Source: an uncultured Bacilli bacterium (GTDB lineage: Bacteria > Bacillota_I > Bacilli_A > RF39 > UBA660). Taken from it: DNA of 64,000 nt. Shown here piece by piece: positions 63,249 to 64,000 of this stretch. Position 1 is the first letter of the stretch, and the number at the start of each line of letters is the position of its first letter. The notes under the pieces were generated by a model. The model worked only from the letters and a program-made list of their open reading frames with translations, was not told the origin of the DNA and ran no database searches. The DNA lies in contig CAKPDP010000003.1 of the NCBI GenBank assembly GCA_934149105.1, forward strand, positions 88,367 to 152,366. Reading direction: 5' to 3'. Made by a program: the position numbers and the translations under genes.

Positions 63249-64000
63249 AAGTACCACAACTGTTAGAATGACTTACATAGCTACAATTTGGGGCAACTTT
63301 ACTTTTTTGAGCACAACTATATCTATAATAGCTACAATTACCGACATAGTCACATACTCTGTAAAATATAGTATTAGTTCTATTAGTTTGGAAATTTAAT
63401 TCATAAGGATTATCATATATTCCAACTCGATATTCACTAACTTGTGATGAGCTACTGTACCATGATTTTTGGCTACAGCATATCGAATTATCATTTCCAG
63501 AGAAACAATTATTAAAGCCTGCGGTATCAATGTTAATACCACTTCCACTATCATAAAAGGTTGTGGTTATGGCATGAGGAGCTTCTGAAAAACTGCTATC
63601 GTATCTGGTACTTGTTATGTCCATAGTAGGACAAGTTTTATCTATTTTAACTACCATGGACTTTTGCGTACAATTACCGGCATAATCGCATATTTTAATT
63701 AAAACATTACTGTTTCTTTCAGCTGTCCATGTATCAGCATAACTTTCAGTACTATTATTACTTATGTAAGCCCAACTAGAACCTCCATCAGTACTCCAAG
63801 ATAAACTACTAGGATTGATTCCTGTTCCTCTATCACTAAATTGATAGTTAGCAGTAAAAGTAGTATTTGTCCACTCGCCATTGTAAGGATTAACTAAAGT
63901 TAATTCAGGAGCAATATTATCTTCCCATCTAGCATAAATAGTTTGATTATTAGTTACATTAACTGTGCTACTAGCAGTAATTTTACTACCACCATCTAGA
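63247..64000 (-). CDS. C-terminal end of a large Cys-rich repeat surface protein, 5' part beyond the window
   Basis: The last 251 codons of a protein entering from the right. It begins inside a Listeria-Bacteroides/InlB-like beta repeat (GSKITASSTVNVTNNQTIYA, then RW). Two Ig-like units follow, each with a Cys pair in a D-Y-x-G-N-C strand (ICDYAGNCTQKS and VCDYVGNCSYYRYS), separated by a DKTCPTMDI segment that opens the second unit. It ends with six Cys in the last 80 residues (NSICCSQKSW, CAQKSK, PNCSYV, NSCGT). No LPxTG motif or C-terminal membrane helix is visible. It is likely an exported adhesin; its signal peptide would lie outside the window. Confidence 0.75.
   Translation of the reverse strand, partial: LDGGSKITASSTVNVTNNQTIYARWEDNIAPELTLVNPYNGEWTNTTFTANYQFSDRGTGINPSSLSWSTDGGSSWAYISNNSTESYADTWTAERNSNVLIKICDYAGNCTQKSMVVKIDKTCPTMDITSTRYDSSFSEAPHAITTTFYDSGSGINIDTAGFNNCFSGNDNSICCSQKSWYSSSSQVSEYRVGIYDNPYELNFQTNRTNTIFYRVCDYVGNCSYYRYSCAQKSKVAPNCSYVSHSNSCGT

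Overview
The window is AT-rich DNA from a low-GC Firmicute. Gene content and order are Bacillus-like: trhP-type U32 pair–greA, miaB–ymcA-type gene, addAB, a Phe T-box ahead of pheST, yfhO, dacF and a sporulation-type sigma factor with a STAS partner. Several core proteins are unusually short (SMC 983 residues, AddA 1043, AddB 796). UGA is used as a stop (for example in rnhB), so this is not the Mycoplasma code. Taken together this suggests an uncultured, somewhat reduced lineage of Bacilli, of the kind found in animal guts; that placement is inference. Nearly every gene is on the minus strand, so the text below runs against transcription.

Regions, left to right. 0-1 kb: the 5' part of a SigF/SigG-like sigma factor behind a STAS protein, with an 18-codon ORF upstream. 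1.1-7.5 kb: mtaB, a phosphoesterase, two unknowns and a YfhO-type membrane protein. 7.6-9.7 kb: a small accessory islet with two plus-strand orphan genes and two gene remnants, lying against the 3' end of a tRNA-Thr gene. 9.7-14.5 kb: uppP, tig, greA and the two-gene U32 (tRNA hydroxylation) unit. 14.6-19.0 kb: a divergent sigma factor and a self-contained glycosyltransferase/kinase/Nudix operon that separates the U32 pair from the tRNA methyltransferase trmR. 19.1-25.5 kb: trmR and a block of unusual genes, including a decayed phosphoesterase, a phosphoglycerate-mutase-like protein without its catalytic His, and a 1222-residue protein with six 28-residue repeats and an HD domain. 25.6-36.1 kb: rnhB, addA and addB with a membrane protein between them, a pair of diverged paralogues, and ruvB. 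36.2-48.1 kb: a MATE transporter fused to a cytidylate-kinase-like domain, smc, dacF, uvrC, a Bax-inhibitor-like protein, a frameshifted GGDEF gene and a two-gene membrane unit. 48.3-48.6 kb: tRNA genes for Ile2 (CAT), Leu (TAG) and His (GTG) on the plus strand. 48.8-63.2 kb: pheT, pheS and a 95-residue gene under a Phe T-box, then frr, a PLP enzyme, a 52-residue basic protein, an SDR, tgt, a PASTA protein, murC, a ylbF-family gene, miaB and lepA. 63.2-64 kb: the C-terminal end of a large Cys-rich surface protein.

Functionally the window is dominated by translation and tRNA modification (mtaB, the U32 pair, trmR, tgt, miaB, pheST, frr, lepA, tRNAs), DNA repair and chromosome upkeep (addAB, ruvB, uvrC, smc, rnhB) and envelope synthesis (uppP, murC, dacF, YfhO). 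No CRISPR array, insertion sequence, integrase or recognisable defence island was seen. The least explained items are the repeat/HD protein and its neighbours (19.7-25.5 kb), the GT2 protein with a degenerate kinase-like N-domain, the paralogue pair at 32.6-34.6 kb, and several small genes with good ribosome binding sites.
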